A stretch of DNA of 64,000 nt from Dendrobium chrysotoxum (lineage: Eukaryota; Streptophyta; Magnoliopsida; Asparagales; Orchidaceae), in contig CM034304.1 of NCBI GenBank assembly GCA_019925795.1, positions 18,182,228 to 18,246,227 of the forward strand, given 5' to 3'. The position numbers and the translations under genes were made by a program. The notes under the pieces are model-generated. The model was given only the letters and a program-made list of their open reading frames with translations. It was not told the origin of the DNA and searched no databases. Numbering within the stretch: the stretch's first letter is position 1; each line of letters opens with the position of its first letter. Of this stretch, positions 1 through 11,689 are shown in pieces.

Positions 1-1469
1 TAAAATGAATAACTTTAGCATAGTGGTAAGCAATAAGGTCAGATTAGTAGTTAAGGGGTATAATCAGATTGAAGAAATGGATTTTGAGGAAACCTTTTTT
101 TCTGTAGCTAGACTAGAAGCCATTAGGGTGTTACTAGCCTTTGCCTACTTTAGAGAATTTAAGTTATATCAAATGGATGTTAAGAGTGTCTTTTTAAATG
201 GGGTGATTAAAGAAGATGTGTATGTTGAGAAACCCTCAGATTTTGAAAATTCTCAATTTCTCAATCGTGCGTTCAAGTTAAAAAAGGCATTATATGGATT
301 AAAATAAGCACCTAGAGCTTAGTATGAAAGGCTAAGCACATTCCTCCTATGAAGAGCTTTGTTAAGGGTAGTGTAGACACTACCCTATTCCTTAAGAAAT
401 ATAGACATCACGTTATTCCTTAAGAAAGTAGGAGAAGATATACTCATTCTTCAAATTTATGTCGATAATATATTATTTGGATCCACTAATAAAAATTTTT
501 GTGATGAATTTTCTAAGATAATGAGTAAAGAGTTTGAGATGAGCATGATGGGAGAGCTTAATTATTTTCTATGATTCAGTGTGAAGCAAAGGGATGGTGG
601 AACCTTTCTTAGCTAATCAAAATATATCAAAGATATTCTTAAGAAATATGAGACAGATAATGCTAAAGTAATGAATACTCCTATGAGCTCTACTATTCAA
701 TTAGATAAGGATCTAAATGAAAAACTAGTTGATCAAAAAATATATAGATGGATAATTGGATCACTACTTTATTTGATTGACAGTAGACCTGATATAATAT
801 TTAGTGTATATCTCTGTGCTAGATTTCAGGCCAATCCAAAAGAATCTCACATGATTGATGTTAAGAGAATTCTTATATACATATTTGGTACCCAAAATTT
901 AGGTATCTGGTACCCTAGACATAGCTAATCCTTTGAGATTATAGGATATTCAGACTCTGACTTTGCAGGATATATGGTAGATAGAAAAGCATATTAGGAA
1001 CCTATCAGTTTATAGGTTAAATTGATCTCAGGGGGATTTATATTAAAAAAAAACCTATCAATTTATAGGTCAATCATTAGGTTCCTGGTCTGGTAGAAAA
1101 TAAAATTCAGTAGCATTATCCACTACTGAGGCAGAATATATTGCTGTAGGAAGCTGTGGTGCTCAAGTCCTATGGCTGAAGCAATAAATCTTAGATCTTG
1201 GACTGCCTGTAAGCATAATTCCTATCATGTGTGATAATACTAGTTCCATTTACATATTCAAAAATCTAATTCAACACTCTCACACAAAGCATATAGACAT
1301 TAGGTATTACTTTATAAGAGATTATGTAGCTAAGGGGGATATAGAACTATATCATATAGTTACTAGAGATCAATTGACAGACATCTTTACCAAACCCCTA
1401 GCCTATGGCACTTTTAGCATCTTGAGAACTAAACTAGGTGTTATAAACATTCATGTTGATGAAGGATGA
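1..1469 (+). pseudogene. Ty1/copia (Sirevirus-like) pol fragment: reverse transcriptase and RNase H, decayed
   Basis: This is the C-terminal half of a copia polyprotein, entering from the left window edge. The first block (5-307) reads VVKGYNQ, then LYQMDVKSVFLNG and KLKKALYGLK, the conserved copia RT blocks. The polymerase box near 450-480 reads YVDN followed by ILFGSTN, where active elements have YVDD. A later block (671-928) carries YRWIIGSLLYL and SRPDIIFSV, and the RNase H end (1100-1469) contains LSTTEAEYI-like and KHIDIRYYFIRD motifs and ends near ILRTKLGV. Several stops and frame changes separate the blocks, so it is not translatable. The wording of the motifs is closest to Sirevirus-type copia as I know it; I ran no phylogeny. 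Confidence 0.92.
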
Positions 1470-2186
1470 ATCTAAATCATTCTATCATTTGAAATCAACC
1501 ATTCATTTTTTTGTATGTTAAGTATGTGTCATTTTGAGTTTGTGTGTTTGTTTATGTATGTTGCTTTATTTTTCATTTTTTTATTATTGTTTAGTAGATG
1601 TACCCTGATCATCACACACTCTTCACTAGCTAAAATTAAAAAAAATAAAAAATTTAAAAAAGAAAATTAAAATTTATTCATATCATATTGTATGATTTAA
1701 TTGGTACAGTACGATCTGCACATCCCTGCATAAATCTCTTCCCTTTGTTAAATCAACAATCCATATAAGTTCAAATATCGACGATCATACTATATGACCA
1801 CCATATCGCACTGTACGATACATGTGTCAAAAGCCGGTGGATGAATTTAAGTCGATCGGTACCATAATAATTCCACTTTGTACTGTACGAACACATGTTC
1901 GTACTGTACAATCCATTTAGTCAAAAATGTACACATGACTCCTCTAGATGAATGAAATCTCTTAGGATCATCTAGTATGATATTAATCATATTGTATGAT
2001 TTGGTCTCCTTTTCCTGACAAGTCATCCAAATGATTTAACTCCTTCTAATCATGTAGTACGATCTCAAATTGTACTGTACGATTAGCTACAAATTCTATA
2101 AATTAGAGGGATTTCCTTTGTTCAATCACTCAACCTTGAATTCCTTTCTTCTTTCAAATCCTACCCTTACAATATTACATTCTCAA
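1470..2186 (+). other. Spacer of the copia element with GTAC-palindrome motifs
   Basis: This non-coding, AT-rich stretch lies between the end of pol and the downstream ORF. From about 1680 it carries scattered near-palindromes of the TCGTACTGTACGA type, for example near 1706, 1811, 1883-1915 and 2066-2090. No long ORF is present. Confidence 0.6.
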
Positions 2187-2636
2187 ATGGTTGGAGGTAT
2201 CAAAAGAGGTCGCATGACCCAAGGAGGCTCTTCCTCTCGTCGCCTAGTCGACGATCGATTTTAATCCGCTGAAGATGAAGCTACCTACTACAGATACAAG
2301 GAAGCCTGCATCACCCCCTCGAGAATGCTAAATCAACATGCATTGAACTTCGAGGTGATGAATCTTTTTGCCTCCACTACTCTTCAATTCCTTCTCACTC
2401 TTACATTCCCTTTCAACTCTAAAATCCTATACGAATTCCTTACAAACCATAGGATTAATGACGCTGCATCCATCATGACTTCCTTTGTGTGTTGTTGTCC
2501 TGTAGAAAATATTAAAGAATATTTAGGGGAATACATCCATCTTTCCACAGAAGGACCTCGACCCCAATTCATGGCCTCTAGAACTTGGAGCATGGTAAAT
2601 CTAACTATCCAAAATGTTTCCCTGAATCAACACTAA
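2187..2636 (+). pseudogene. ORF downstream of copia pol, resembling the plant-transposon (env-like position) protein
   Basis: An ATG at 2187 opens a basic N-terminus (MVGGIKRGRMTQGGSSSRR) in one frame that runs to 2636, broken by a single in-frame TAA near 2262. After the stop comes EATYYRYKEACITPSRML, then a block around LTFPFNSKILYEFLTNHRI. The arrangement 'K..I.PSR.L ... F.....Y..L..EF..N' resembles the putative plant transposon domain that also appears at 49.0-50.6 kb and 57.1-58.05 kb in this window. It lies between pol and the polypurine tract, where Sireviruses can carry an env-like ORF. Its function is unknown and the family assignment is an inference. Confidence 0.5.
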
Positions 2637-2891
2637 CCTTTAGTCCACTTTAAACCAAAATGAATGTGTTATCTATCATGTTCTTGAAACCTCGATCATA
2701 CCTAAAAGTAAAGATCATGTCAATATCACTCTACTCCTTTAATTGGTCACCTACTTCATCATGTCTGATAACCAATTTGACGAAGCTTAAATGCTTGTCC
2801 ATTATATCCAAAACCTGACCCTTATTTGACTTCTGTCAACTAGTCTTGCCATGTAAGGGTATATACAAAATTGGTGACTATGCACATACAC

Positions 2892-2905
2892 AGGGGGAGT
2901 GAGGA
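2892..2905 (+). other. Polypurine tract of the copia element
   Basis: A run of purines containing GGGGGAG lies immediately before the presumed 3' LTR start. This is the usual plus-strand primer position, and GGGGGAG-type tracts are common in Sireviruses. Confidence 0.55.
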
Positions 2906-4779
2906 ATATTTGAGATGAAAATTTTTTAAACTAATTATACTGTATGATTACAATCGTATTATAAAATCACAATCATACTCTACAATCACAATCGTACTGT
3001 ACGATCTATTATCTAAAAAATATATACAATGGCTAATTGAATCATTAATTCAAATGAACTAATCATATTATACAATATAGATCATACTGTATGATTTGTT
3101 TCTGTCTGAGAAACCCTAGCTGCTAGATAAATTAAGTAAGAATTTTTAAAAATAAATTTTAAACTAATCATACCATACAATCCTAATGGTATTGTACGAT
3201 ATTTGAAATCTTAAATTATCCCCCATGATTAATCAATTAAATCAAGGATTATTAAATATGGCTAATCATATTATATGATCTTGATCGTACTGTATGATTG
3301 ATAGAGATGAAATCTGATTGTCCTAGAGATCGTACCAGATGAAACCTCAATTTTTGAACTAATTGTATAATACGATATCTATATCGTACTGTACAAACTA
3401 TTAATATTACACTGACTATACTGTACAATGTTAATCATACTGAACAATCGACAAAGATGATTTTCAATCATCCCCATCATCGTCCTGTATAAATAGAGAA
3501 AAATTAAAATAATCATACTGTACGAAGTTATGATTGTACTGTACGATATGTTTGCTAAAATTGAACAGTTCATCTGAATGACTGTTTTCATCATACTGGA
3601 CTAGTCTTATTTTTGAACTAATCATACTATACAAATTTAGATCAGACTATATGAACAGAGATGACCATATTAAAAATTAAGGTTTTTTTGAAGCCTAGTA
3701 CTTAAGCAACCTTTTGAAGTATTTTTAAAAAAAAAAGACTTTAGCTATTGAAGGAGCTTTGAGGGAGATTTTTTCTTGAGAGATTTTGGGCTTAGAGAGG
3801 AAGAAGAAGGTGAGGTTGTATGTGAGGGAGGAGTGTAAGGGTTTCACATGGTTGCTCTAAACAAGATTGCACCTAACTTCCTCTTATGGCCTTGGTGAGT
3901 TTTTAAAGATTCTCTTGGAAGAGAAGCTTTAAAGTCAAGAGTTTGAGGTTCTCTACCTTCACTAGGAGGGTGAAAAAGGATTGTGGTTCTCTGCCTTCAT
4001 TAGGAGTCTAAAAAAGGATTCTAGTTTCTCCACCTTCACTAGGAGGATAAAAAAGGATTAAGGTTCTCTTCCTTCACTAGGAGGGTGAAAAAAGATTGTG
4101 GTTCTCTACCTTCACCAGGAGAGTAAAAAAGGATTCTAGGTTCTCTACCTTTACCAAGAGGGTAAAAAAATTTGTTGTTCTCTTCCATCACTAGAAGGGT
4201 GAAGAAGGATTCTAGGTGCTCTGCCTTCTCTAGGAGGGAGAAAAAAGGATTAAAGGTATATTGATATCACCAAGAGGGTGACATTGCTTCTGGTTCTCCA
4301 CCACATCAGGCTTGGTGGAAGTGATTCTTGTAAGGGCTTCTCCACCTTGCTGTGGGGGCAAAAAGAGAGACACTATAGTGTTAGTGCAATACCCGGAGTG
4401 GAAGACTTCGAGGAGTGGACGTAGGTCAAGGTTAATCGAACAGTTATAAAATTTCTAGTGTGCTCTTTCTTATTTATTTTATATTTTTTACTTTTTTGAA
4501 TTTTTATTTTTATAATTTGAATTTACTGTATGAATCTCATCATTTACTATCAACTATAATTAGGTTAATTTGTGGTTTGCTAAAAGAAAAATTTTCCTAT
4601 CTTAATGGATATATTTGTGCCTTAAAACAAAATAAATATTTTAAACTCTATTCCACTTTCGCATGTGCTAAGTTACTTATTTAGAATTATTTTCAAAATT
4701 ATTTTCTAGCAAGAAAATTTTTATTATCACAATAATTTTTTTAAAATGTACTAATTTATCCCCCTCTTTGTGTGCCTCA
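2906..4779 (+). repeat. 3' LTR of the copia element (boundaries approximate)
   Basis: The LTR starts just after the polypurine tract and ends near a CA at 4778-4779. It holds paired GTACTGTAC near-palindromes (2930-3650), a 38-bp tandem array (3947-4250), and a conserved-looking R/U5-type segment near 4380-4470 (AATACCCGGAGTGGAAGAC, GTGGACGTAGG, TATAAAATTTCTAGTG). It also has a C-rich stretch near 4758. The 5' LTR is outside the window, so identity and exact ends cannot be tested here. Confidence 0.55.
3947..4250 (+). repeat. 38-bp tandem repeat array, about eight copies
   Basis: Imperfect copies of GGTTCTCTACCTTCACTAGG followed by AGGGTGAAAAAGGATT start near 3947, 3985, 4024, 4062, 4100, 4139, 4177 and 4213. 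The period is 37-41 bp. The array lies inside the presumed copia LTR. Confidence 0.8.
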
Positions 4780-4789
4780 GGATAGTTCA

Positions 4790-5960
4790 TTGAGATCTTA
4801 CAACCTCCTTGAACTTTCACTGACCACCACTGACAGCTCTATCAAATGCCTTATTCATAAATCTTTCACTAATTACTCTCAATCTTGTAGTCCTTTATTC
4901 TTCAGTCTAGCTAGACTATATTGCTCCAGAATTAATTTTTCCTCCAAATCCTCTCTAAAAATAATCAGCTACCTTATATCCTTGTTATCCACATTAAAAG
5001 CATCATCCTATCAATAGGTAGCACTAACTTGAATGTCTTCTTCCATAATGAATACATTCATTACAATTACCGGTGGATGCTATTAATCCAGATCCTCTTG
5101 AAATCACTATATCTACTTTTCTTATCACTAACACTTTCTCTATCCCTACTTGATTCATTTCTAGTCCTCCTCTTTCTCATATCATATATGGAGCCCACAT
5201 CATACTTAGATGCTGGTACATTTAAATCAATCTCTATCAACCTGGCTTATTCTACTAACTCAAAAAACTCTTGAATTCCTAAAGGCACTAATGGATGTCT
5301 CGATTCTGTGTTTAATCCTTATAGAAATCTATAATATTTATCTTCAATAGTAGGGATCAAATATGGAGCATACATGACCAATACAATAAACTCAAATTCA
5401 TACTGCATCACTATCTTGCATCCATATTTCAGTCAGATGAAAGCTTCTTGCATCTGTCGACAAGCTGAAGGAAGTACGAACCACATCCTGAACATTATAC
5501 TGAATTCATCCTAAGTAATCTCTACATTTACCTTCCTCTACAACTTTTCTCACTATTGTCATATCCACCATCTCTCAAACTCTCTTTTAAATAGAAACAC
5601 TGCTAGTGATAATCCTATTTATTGGACACTGTATATTGTCAAAGATCTTCTCTATCCTCAATAACCAAACTTATATAGCCTAGCGTCCTGCAACTCCTTT
5701 AAATAGTGGGGGCTTCAATTTATAAAATATCTATAAATGCTTATCTCCCTCTTCCTCCTTGCTCCTAGATGGTTTGCTCTGTGTATCTCTCATTACCTGT
5801 GTTATAATACTGGAAAACTATATAACCTTGTCTGATGGTACTAGAGTTACACTGTGTTGTTCATTTGGTATATTTTTCTCTAGGAGATTCATTTTAGTTG
5901 TTTCACTTGAAAAATTATGTCTAAATAATTCACATATATAATCAATTATGTATGTAAAAT
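4790..5960 (-). pseudogene. Ty3/gypsy gag remnant
   Basis: Read on the minus strand, the segment gives a decayed retrotransposon gag. Around 5600-5720 it reads KPPLFKGVAG then RIEKIFDNIQCP, and around 5450-5550 WWI...EITQDEFSIMF. Around 5330-5450 it has QEAFI*LKYG, MQYEFEFIVLVMYAPYLIP and EDKYYRFL*GLN, and then HPLVPLGIQEFFELVE...IEIDLNVP. This follows the gypsy gag order W-L-R-IE-K-F...WW...F...F...Y...F..L...AP. There are many stops. No protease or pol follows at lower coordinates, because the copia LTR abuts. Confidence 0.75.
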
Positions 5961-6269
5961 AATGTACCTTAATCTACCTGACTCATAATCAATTCCTACA
6001 GCTCTAATTACAATTCAATTGTTCCAATAGCTGCTTCGATACATGCCCAAAAGCTAATTTAGAAGAATGATTTCTTTTACAATTATAGAATATTAATATA
6101 AACAAATCTATTGATCAAAACATCAATATGAAGTTGTATTTATACTCTAAAAATTATACATTATACCCAAGAGTCATATAAATACAACACCTCTTTTTAC
6201 TCCTGAGTACAAAAAAATATATAAAGATAAAAAAGAAACAAATAATAATAAAATCTAAGGAGTCCTATA

Positions 6270-7890
6270 ACTGATCAATCTTATGCTCCTGATACTCTTC
6301 CATGACCTGAAATTATTTAAACTATATATAATGAGCTAAAAAGCCAAGTAGGTCACTAAATCCTATAATTGAACTCAAAGCATGATAATGAAGTAGTATG
6401 CATGCATGTCATTAGTTAATTCATAGCAGTAGTATGTAATATGATCATGAATCTATGAATAAATAATAAAATACATGTAGTAATAATAAAATCAGTGAAA
6501 TAGTAAAATAGTATGGTATAGATGCTAGTAAAATTATTATAATATAGAAATAATGAAATCTGTAAATTAATAAACCAATAAAATAGTATAGATGTCGAAT
6601 TGATAAAATAATCGTCATAACAATAATATTAAATTAATAAGAAAATCATATAAATTAGTAAAATTAAAATATCTATAAAAACTATTAGAATAATATTAAT
6701 ATAGTAAAATCGTATAAGAGTAAGCAGATGATATTCATATATTATATATCAGTATCGAATCAGTATCTTATATCACATACTCAATAATAGGAATCACGTG
6801 CTCAGTGATAGTGAGATGGTAAAAAGTGAATCAATAGTAGTAATAATACCAGTGAAATAGTAGTAGTATCAATAACAATAGCAGTATCCATAAAATTGGT
6901 GATAATAATCAGTAGAACAATAAAATAATACAGTGACAACAGTGCAATAACATGCATTCTATTAATTACACTAAACAAGTAAGAATTATGAATTTATTAA
7001 TGTTTTTCTAATGGCTCAATAAGCAGAGTCGTCACTCTTTGCTCGTTGGCATATTAATAACTAATTATAACTCCCAATAAGTGAATCACATGAATCTATT
7101 GAAGATAACACTAAACCATAGCATTTAAAGGAAAGTCCGTCAGCCCATCATCTTATATAGGTCAGTTAGTTTCCAACTAATGTCAGTAAATCATCAGCCT
7201 TAGCTTATTTTCACATATTAGTATTATAATATTATAAAAGCAATAGCGATCATCTATTACTCAATCAGAGACATATATTTCACAATACTTATATTAATAG
7301 TATACTTATATTAAAATACTAAAACTTTCATTCTCTATAAATCATATAAAATACAATAACTTCTATTTAACCTCGTGAACTTACACAATCTAAATCAAAA
7401 TATTCAGAATAATTAGTAGTATAATATACAAAAAGTTATGCTATAGAAGTTCACTAAATTAAGATTAAATAAAATAAAATCTGCATGAAAAAAATTGAAC
7501 GGTCGAAATCAAAATATTTGAAAACAAGAATAGGACAAATGTCACCTACCACAATTTGAGCAATTTTCTTAAAAGCGATGAAACTAATTAGTGACAAAAA
7601 AATCCATTTTTTTCTCTCTCCTATTTTTCCTCTCCCTTTTCTTCTTCCTTCCATGTTAGTGGCCTAGCGCTGCAGCGCTCTAACCCGTCGCCGTAGCACT
7701 GCATGCTGAATCTAGAATTGTTGTAGAATAGAGCCTTCAATGCCACGATGGTGATTTTTATTGTAGTTGCGCTTACAAGGCCAGTGCCATAGCATTCACA
7801 TGCTCAGCACTGCAATGTTCTAGTTTAAACATAAATTCAATTTTTTTTTTTCATTTTTAAATTTATTTTTAAAAATATGAGGTTGTTATA
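6270..7890 (-). repeat. Probable LTR / leader of the gypsy element, AT-rich
   Basis: On the minus strand, GAGTATCAGGAGCATAAG near 6275-6295 looks like a decayed tRNA-Met primer site (TGGTATCAGAGC), placing an LTR at higher coordinates. The stretch 6350-6970 is AT-rich and full of short AGTAATAATA-type words. A patch near 7660-7820 repeats GCGCTGCAGCGC-like words. I found no matching second LTR or clear end, so the call is tentative. Confidence 0.35.
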
Positions 7891-8480
7891 TGTTTTAATC
7901 ACCTATGGTTGTATTTAAGTAATAATGGTTCAACATTGGTGGTTGGGTGGTAATGGTTTGACAATGATGATTGGGCAATAATAGTTAATTGTGTTGGTCT
8001 AATGGCAACAATTAGCCAATGGTAGTTTGACAATGATTGTAGAATGACAACAATTTGATGATGGTTGGGTAATGACAATCTACTAGTGGGGGTTAGATGG
8101 TGGTAGTTCAATGATAATGGTCAGACGATGATGACCCAAAAAGATATGGTTGAGCAATGACATTCCAATGATGGTGTTTGAATGGCCGTAGTCTAATGAC
8201 TGTAGCTAGGTGGTGGTGATCCAATGACAATGGTGGACTAGTGGCTTCTTGGTAATGGCATTCAAGCAAAGATAGCCTGACATTTATAGTCCAATGGTAA
8301 CTATCAGACATCTGTGGTAGTCCAATGATGTTAGTTATGCGACAATAGTCTAACGATGGTTGTTGTGCAGCCGCTATTGAATGATAGCGGTCGAACAACG
8401 GTGCTCGCACAACAATTGTTTGACTATGGTGGTTTGGCAATGGCAATCCAATGGTGATGGTTAGGTAGAGCCCTATGAAA
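7890..8480 (-). repeat. Degenerate quasi-repeat of CAATGATGGT-like words, open on the minus strand
   Basis: Short words such as CAATGATGG, GGTGGTTG and AATGACAAT recur roughly every 20-25 bases. The minus strand is open for 139 codons (8108-8527) and a further 70 (7899-8111). It reads as a loose repeat of about 15 residues rich in Leu and His-His (for example LSLDHHHLATVI, RPFKHHHWNVIA, LPNHHSQTIVV). The openness can be explained by the repeat itself. No known domain is visible and no gene is claimed. Confidence 0.45.
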
Positions 8481-8529
8481 CATTGAGCTCTCTCATCATC
8501 TTCAATCTTGATCCATCCCTCTTTCATAT

Positions 8530-11170
8530 GGAGAGTAAAAAAGTCTATTTATAATTATTAAAAGTGGCATTAATCCAACCACCAAGACAAAATATTAATG
8601 ATAAGGTCACATCAAGATTTTGCAAGTTTATCATGCTCAACTATCCATGCATTCTCATGGACGACACATGAGAATAAATAAGAGGCTTAATTTAAGGTCC
8701 TATAATGAAAGACAGGCCATACCAATCAAGGAAAAAAAAAAGAATCTTTATAAATTATTTGATTTTAGGACCACTCCATTTGTCTTATTTGGCCAATCTA
8801 AATTTCCATGCTTTTAAAATATTTAAAATTTATTTTCTTGCTCTATATCTTAAGAGAAATAAAAATGAAATCAATGTGGCTTTTGATTGAGCAAAAAAAT
8901 ATCGTATCGTGAGTTGTAGTTAGAAGTCCTTGTGAATCCCAATATAAATAATATCCAGAAAATAAGGAACCCCTCAAAAGAAATTATGGAATATACATTT
9001 TCATTATACCCTCTGTATATAACACATTCCAATACAGACTCGTGGAATCATCATGCAAAAACTTATGATTAAAAATTTTTAATATTAAAACCTTCATAAA
9101 AAAAAGTAGCAAATTTTGTTATTGTGTACTTATTCCACCTAATTACTTATCGTGATCCAAAAGGACGAAGATGATGAGAAAGCTAAATCGAAAGAGCAAA
9201 GAAAGAATAAGGTCATAAAAAAATGTTGACTATAATGAGAATTTTAAAAGTAAAATTAAGACACAGGTTATCTTATGTGAAATCGATTCAATAGGATAAC
9301 CGTGAGTCAGTCTTAAGACAAGTCCGATTCATCATGAATACCGTTTCTGCATCAAATCGGGCTGAACCGGCCATAATCGCTGATTCAACTTGTGAACTAG
9401 TCTCTGTTCCACTGAATCGAGCAGTTCAATTTTTGAATTATTTAAATAATTAAATAAATTAATTTTATACATTAAGAATAAAATTTTAAGTAATATTTGT
9501 AATTTAACAAATTAATTTATATTTAAAATACTTAATTTTTTAATAAAGAAATTCCAACTAAATATTTCACATGGCTCACATGGCTCTATCAATCCACGTG
9601 AGTTATTATCTCATTCAAACTCAAAAAGTAATATAAACATTACCAAGAGGAAATTTTCAAGTGATGTGGAACTAAATAAATATAAGTTTTTACTTCTTAA
9701 ATTTATAATATACATTACATATTTTAAAATAGATTTTTAAATAAATTTATTTTAATGTAAATAGCTTATTTTTAATTAATAATGTTAAATAAATATTACA
9801 CTTCATTAATTATTTATATACTATAAAAAGTAATTAATTAATTAATTATTAATAATAAATTATCCAACATTAATAATTTATAAATTTAAATTTATAAAAT
9901 GACTTTAATATATAATTTATGGGTATAAATTATATCTAAACATATAACATATATTAATAATAATTTATATTAAATATATAAATTTATATGTAAGCTAAAT
10001 TTTTGTCAAATTTGAATTAAATTTAAATATTAAATATATTTAAATTTAAATTTATATAAGATATTATTAATATGTGAATTAATTTTTTTAATAAAAAAAT
10101 TATATTATTGCATGATTATTATGTTATTTAAATTTATTTAAATAATATTTATATTTATTTTACAGTACGTGATCGAAATTCATTACTCTCTTCTATATGT
10201 GAGTGCAAATTTTAATTTTCAAGTGATAAATAGCCAACTTCAAATTATTCTCTCTCATAATTCGGGGATGTTTGATTTATGGTAAAAAAATGTAGAAAAA
10301 AATGACAAATAATATTGTAAATTAAATCCAATATATTTGAAATATTTGTTGTTATTTGAAGGAGTATAAAATAAATGTAAGTGATTATTTTTTTTATTTG
10401 ACTTAATGAATGCGTGAAGCACGGTGGCCAATGGTCGACAGGTCGTGCTGGTTGGAGACGAGTGGTGGTGGTGGTTGATGATGTCGGCAATTACTAGTGG
10501 CCGCGATAGATGGTAGCCAAAAGCGGAGGTGGTGGCTGGCAAGAGCATGAGATGATAATAACAAAGAATTTATAGTATATCCAAAAATCGGTTAAATCTA
10601 ATGATTTTTTACATAAAAAATGAACTAAATGATGAATTCTAAATTCATCAATACTTCAAATTGTATTTAAAATTCATCGGACCAAATATTTGGTTTTTTT
10701 TTAATGCAAGCATTTGGAATGCATTATATTGTAAATGTAGCCAACTAAATGGCCACCCACTTCATAATAATAATATAATAATAAAGTAATAAAATAATAA
10801 TTTAAAATATTACTTTTATTTACATTAATAAAAAAATGATTGTATATAAAAATAAAAGGGAGATTTACATACATATGACAAAAAATCTTATGTATTTATA
10901 TATCAAATACTAAATCTTTATATTTATTGTTATAACTCTCAAATCTTTATCTTACATAAAAATATCATTAATATAAACTAATTTAAAGCAAAGCACATTT
11001 TTTCATACATATACTTTATGATTTGTACATGAAAATAATATATAAGTAAACATTAAAATTTAGATATTATATATATAAATATATAAATTTTTTATGAAAA
11101 TACTAGATGCAAGTAAATATAATATTTTAATTCATAATAAATAAGTTATTACAAAATTACAATCATAATA
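8530..11170. other. AT-rich intergenic DNA, nothing recognised
   Basis: No convincing coding sequence was found. The segment 9290-9440 has GGGCTGAACCGGCC/AGTTCAATTTTTGAA-type words like those in intron 12 of the ferroportin gene, so both may be remnants of one non-autonomous transposon. From 9440 to 11150 the base composition is very AT-rich. Confidence 0.4.
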
Positions 11171-11173
11171 AAT

Positions 11174-11357
11174 AAGTTATTAAAAAATGACAATGAAACT
11201 CATTTCCCATCCAAATATTCTCGAAATTATGAAACAAACCCTTAAAAGAAAAAAAAGTGGTATGTAAGTTATTAAAAAATGACAATGAAACTCATTTCCG
11301 ATCCAAATATTTTCGAAATTATGAAACAAACCCTTAAAAGAAAAAAAAGGTGATATG
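11174..11357 (+). repeat. 92-bp direct tandem duplication upstream of FPN3
   Basis: Two adjacent copies begin at 11174 and 11266 (both AAGTTATTAAAAAATGACAA). They differ at only a few positions, such as CCCATCC against CCGATCC and TTCTCGAAA against TTTTCGAAA. The array ends about 330 bp before the FPN3 start codon. Confidence 0.9.
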
Positions 11358-11379
11358 CATGTAAATCCCCCACAAAAAA

Positions 11380-11685
11380 AAAAAAACATCCGGCCCAGGC
11401 GACCTCTCCGCCAACATCCATCAGATCAGCATCAAACGGGTATACCCCCGCATTCACGAATCCTCATTCCTACCTCCACGCCACTGTATTTCTTGCACCT
11501 TTTTGCCGTTAGATAAGACTAATTGCCAGTTCCATCCTTCGAGGGCGCAAGAGAAGGAATTCGAAGTAGTGTTGAAGCTTACATCATGAGGAACCCTAGA
11601 TTTTGGATAGGCTGGGCACTTGAGGGTAGATGAGTGGGCCGGAAGCGAACAGGCGTCTCGTCAATCCCAGGTTCCTAAAGCATCC
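11380..11685 (+). promoter_or_regulatory. Putative FPN3 promoter and 5' leader
   Basis: Base composition changes from AT-rich to GC-richer at about 11390, just ahead of the first coding exon. A GGCCCA (TGGGCC, site II / TCP-type) motif sits at 11392-11397 and another TGGGCC near 11635. I see no clear TATA box. The transcription start is not visible from sequence. Two uORFs are annotated separately. Confidence 0.5.
11586..11633 (+). CDS. uORF1 in the FPN3 leader (15 codons plus stop)
   Basis: An ATG at 11586 opens MRNPRFWIGWALEGR and ends in TGA at 11631-11633. That TGA overlaps the ATG of uORF2 in an ATGA. It matters only if transcription starts upstream of 11586, which is not shown here. 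Confidence 0.45.
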   Translation: MRNPRFWIGWALEGR

Positions 11686-11689
11686 ATGA
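11630..11689 (+). CDS. uORF2 in the FPN3 leader (19 codons plus stop)
   Basis: An ATG at 11630 opens MSGPEANRRLVNPRFLKHP and ends in TGA at 11687-11689. That stop overlaps the FPN3 start codon (11686-11688) as ATGA, a geometry compatible with termination-reinitiation. There is no homology evidence for the peptide. Confidence 0.45.
   Translation: MSGPEANRRLVNPRFLKHP

Noticed and set aside
1680..3650. CRISPR-like array of GTACTGTAC repeats
   Set aside because: The repeats are degenerate and irregularly spaced, and lie in a plant retrotransposon. No cas genes and no uniform spacers.
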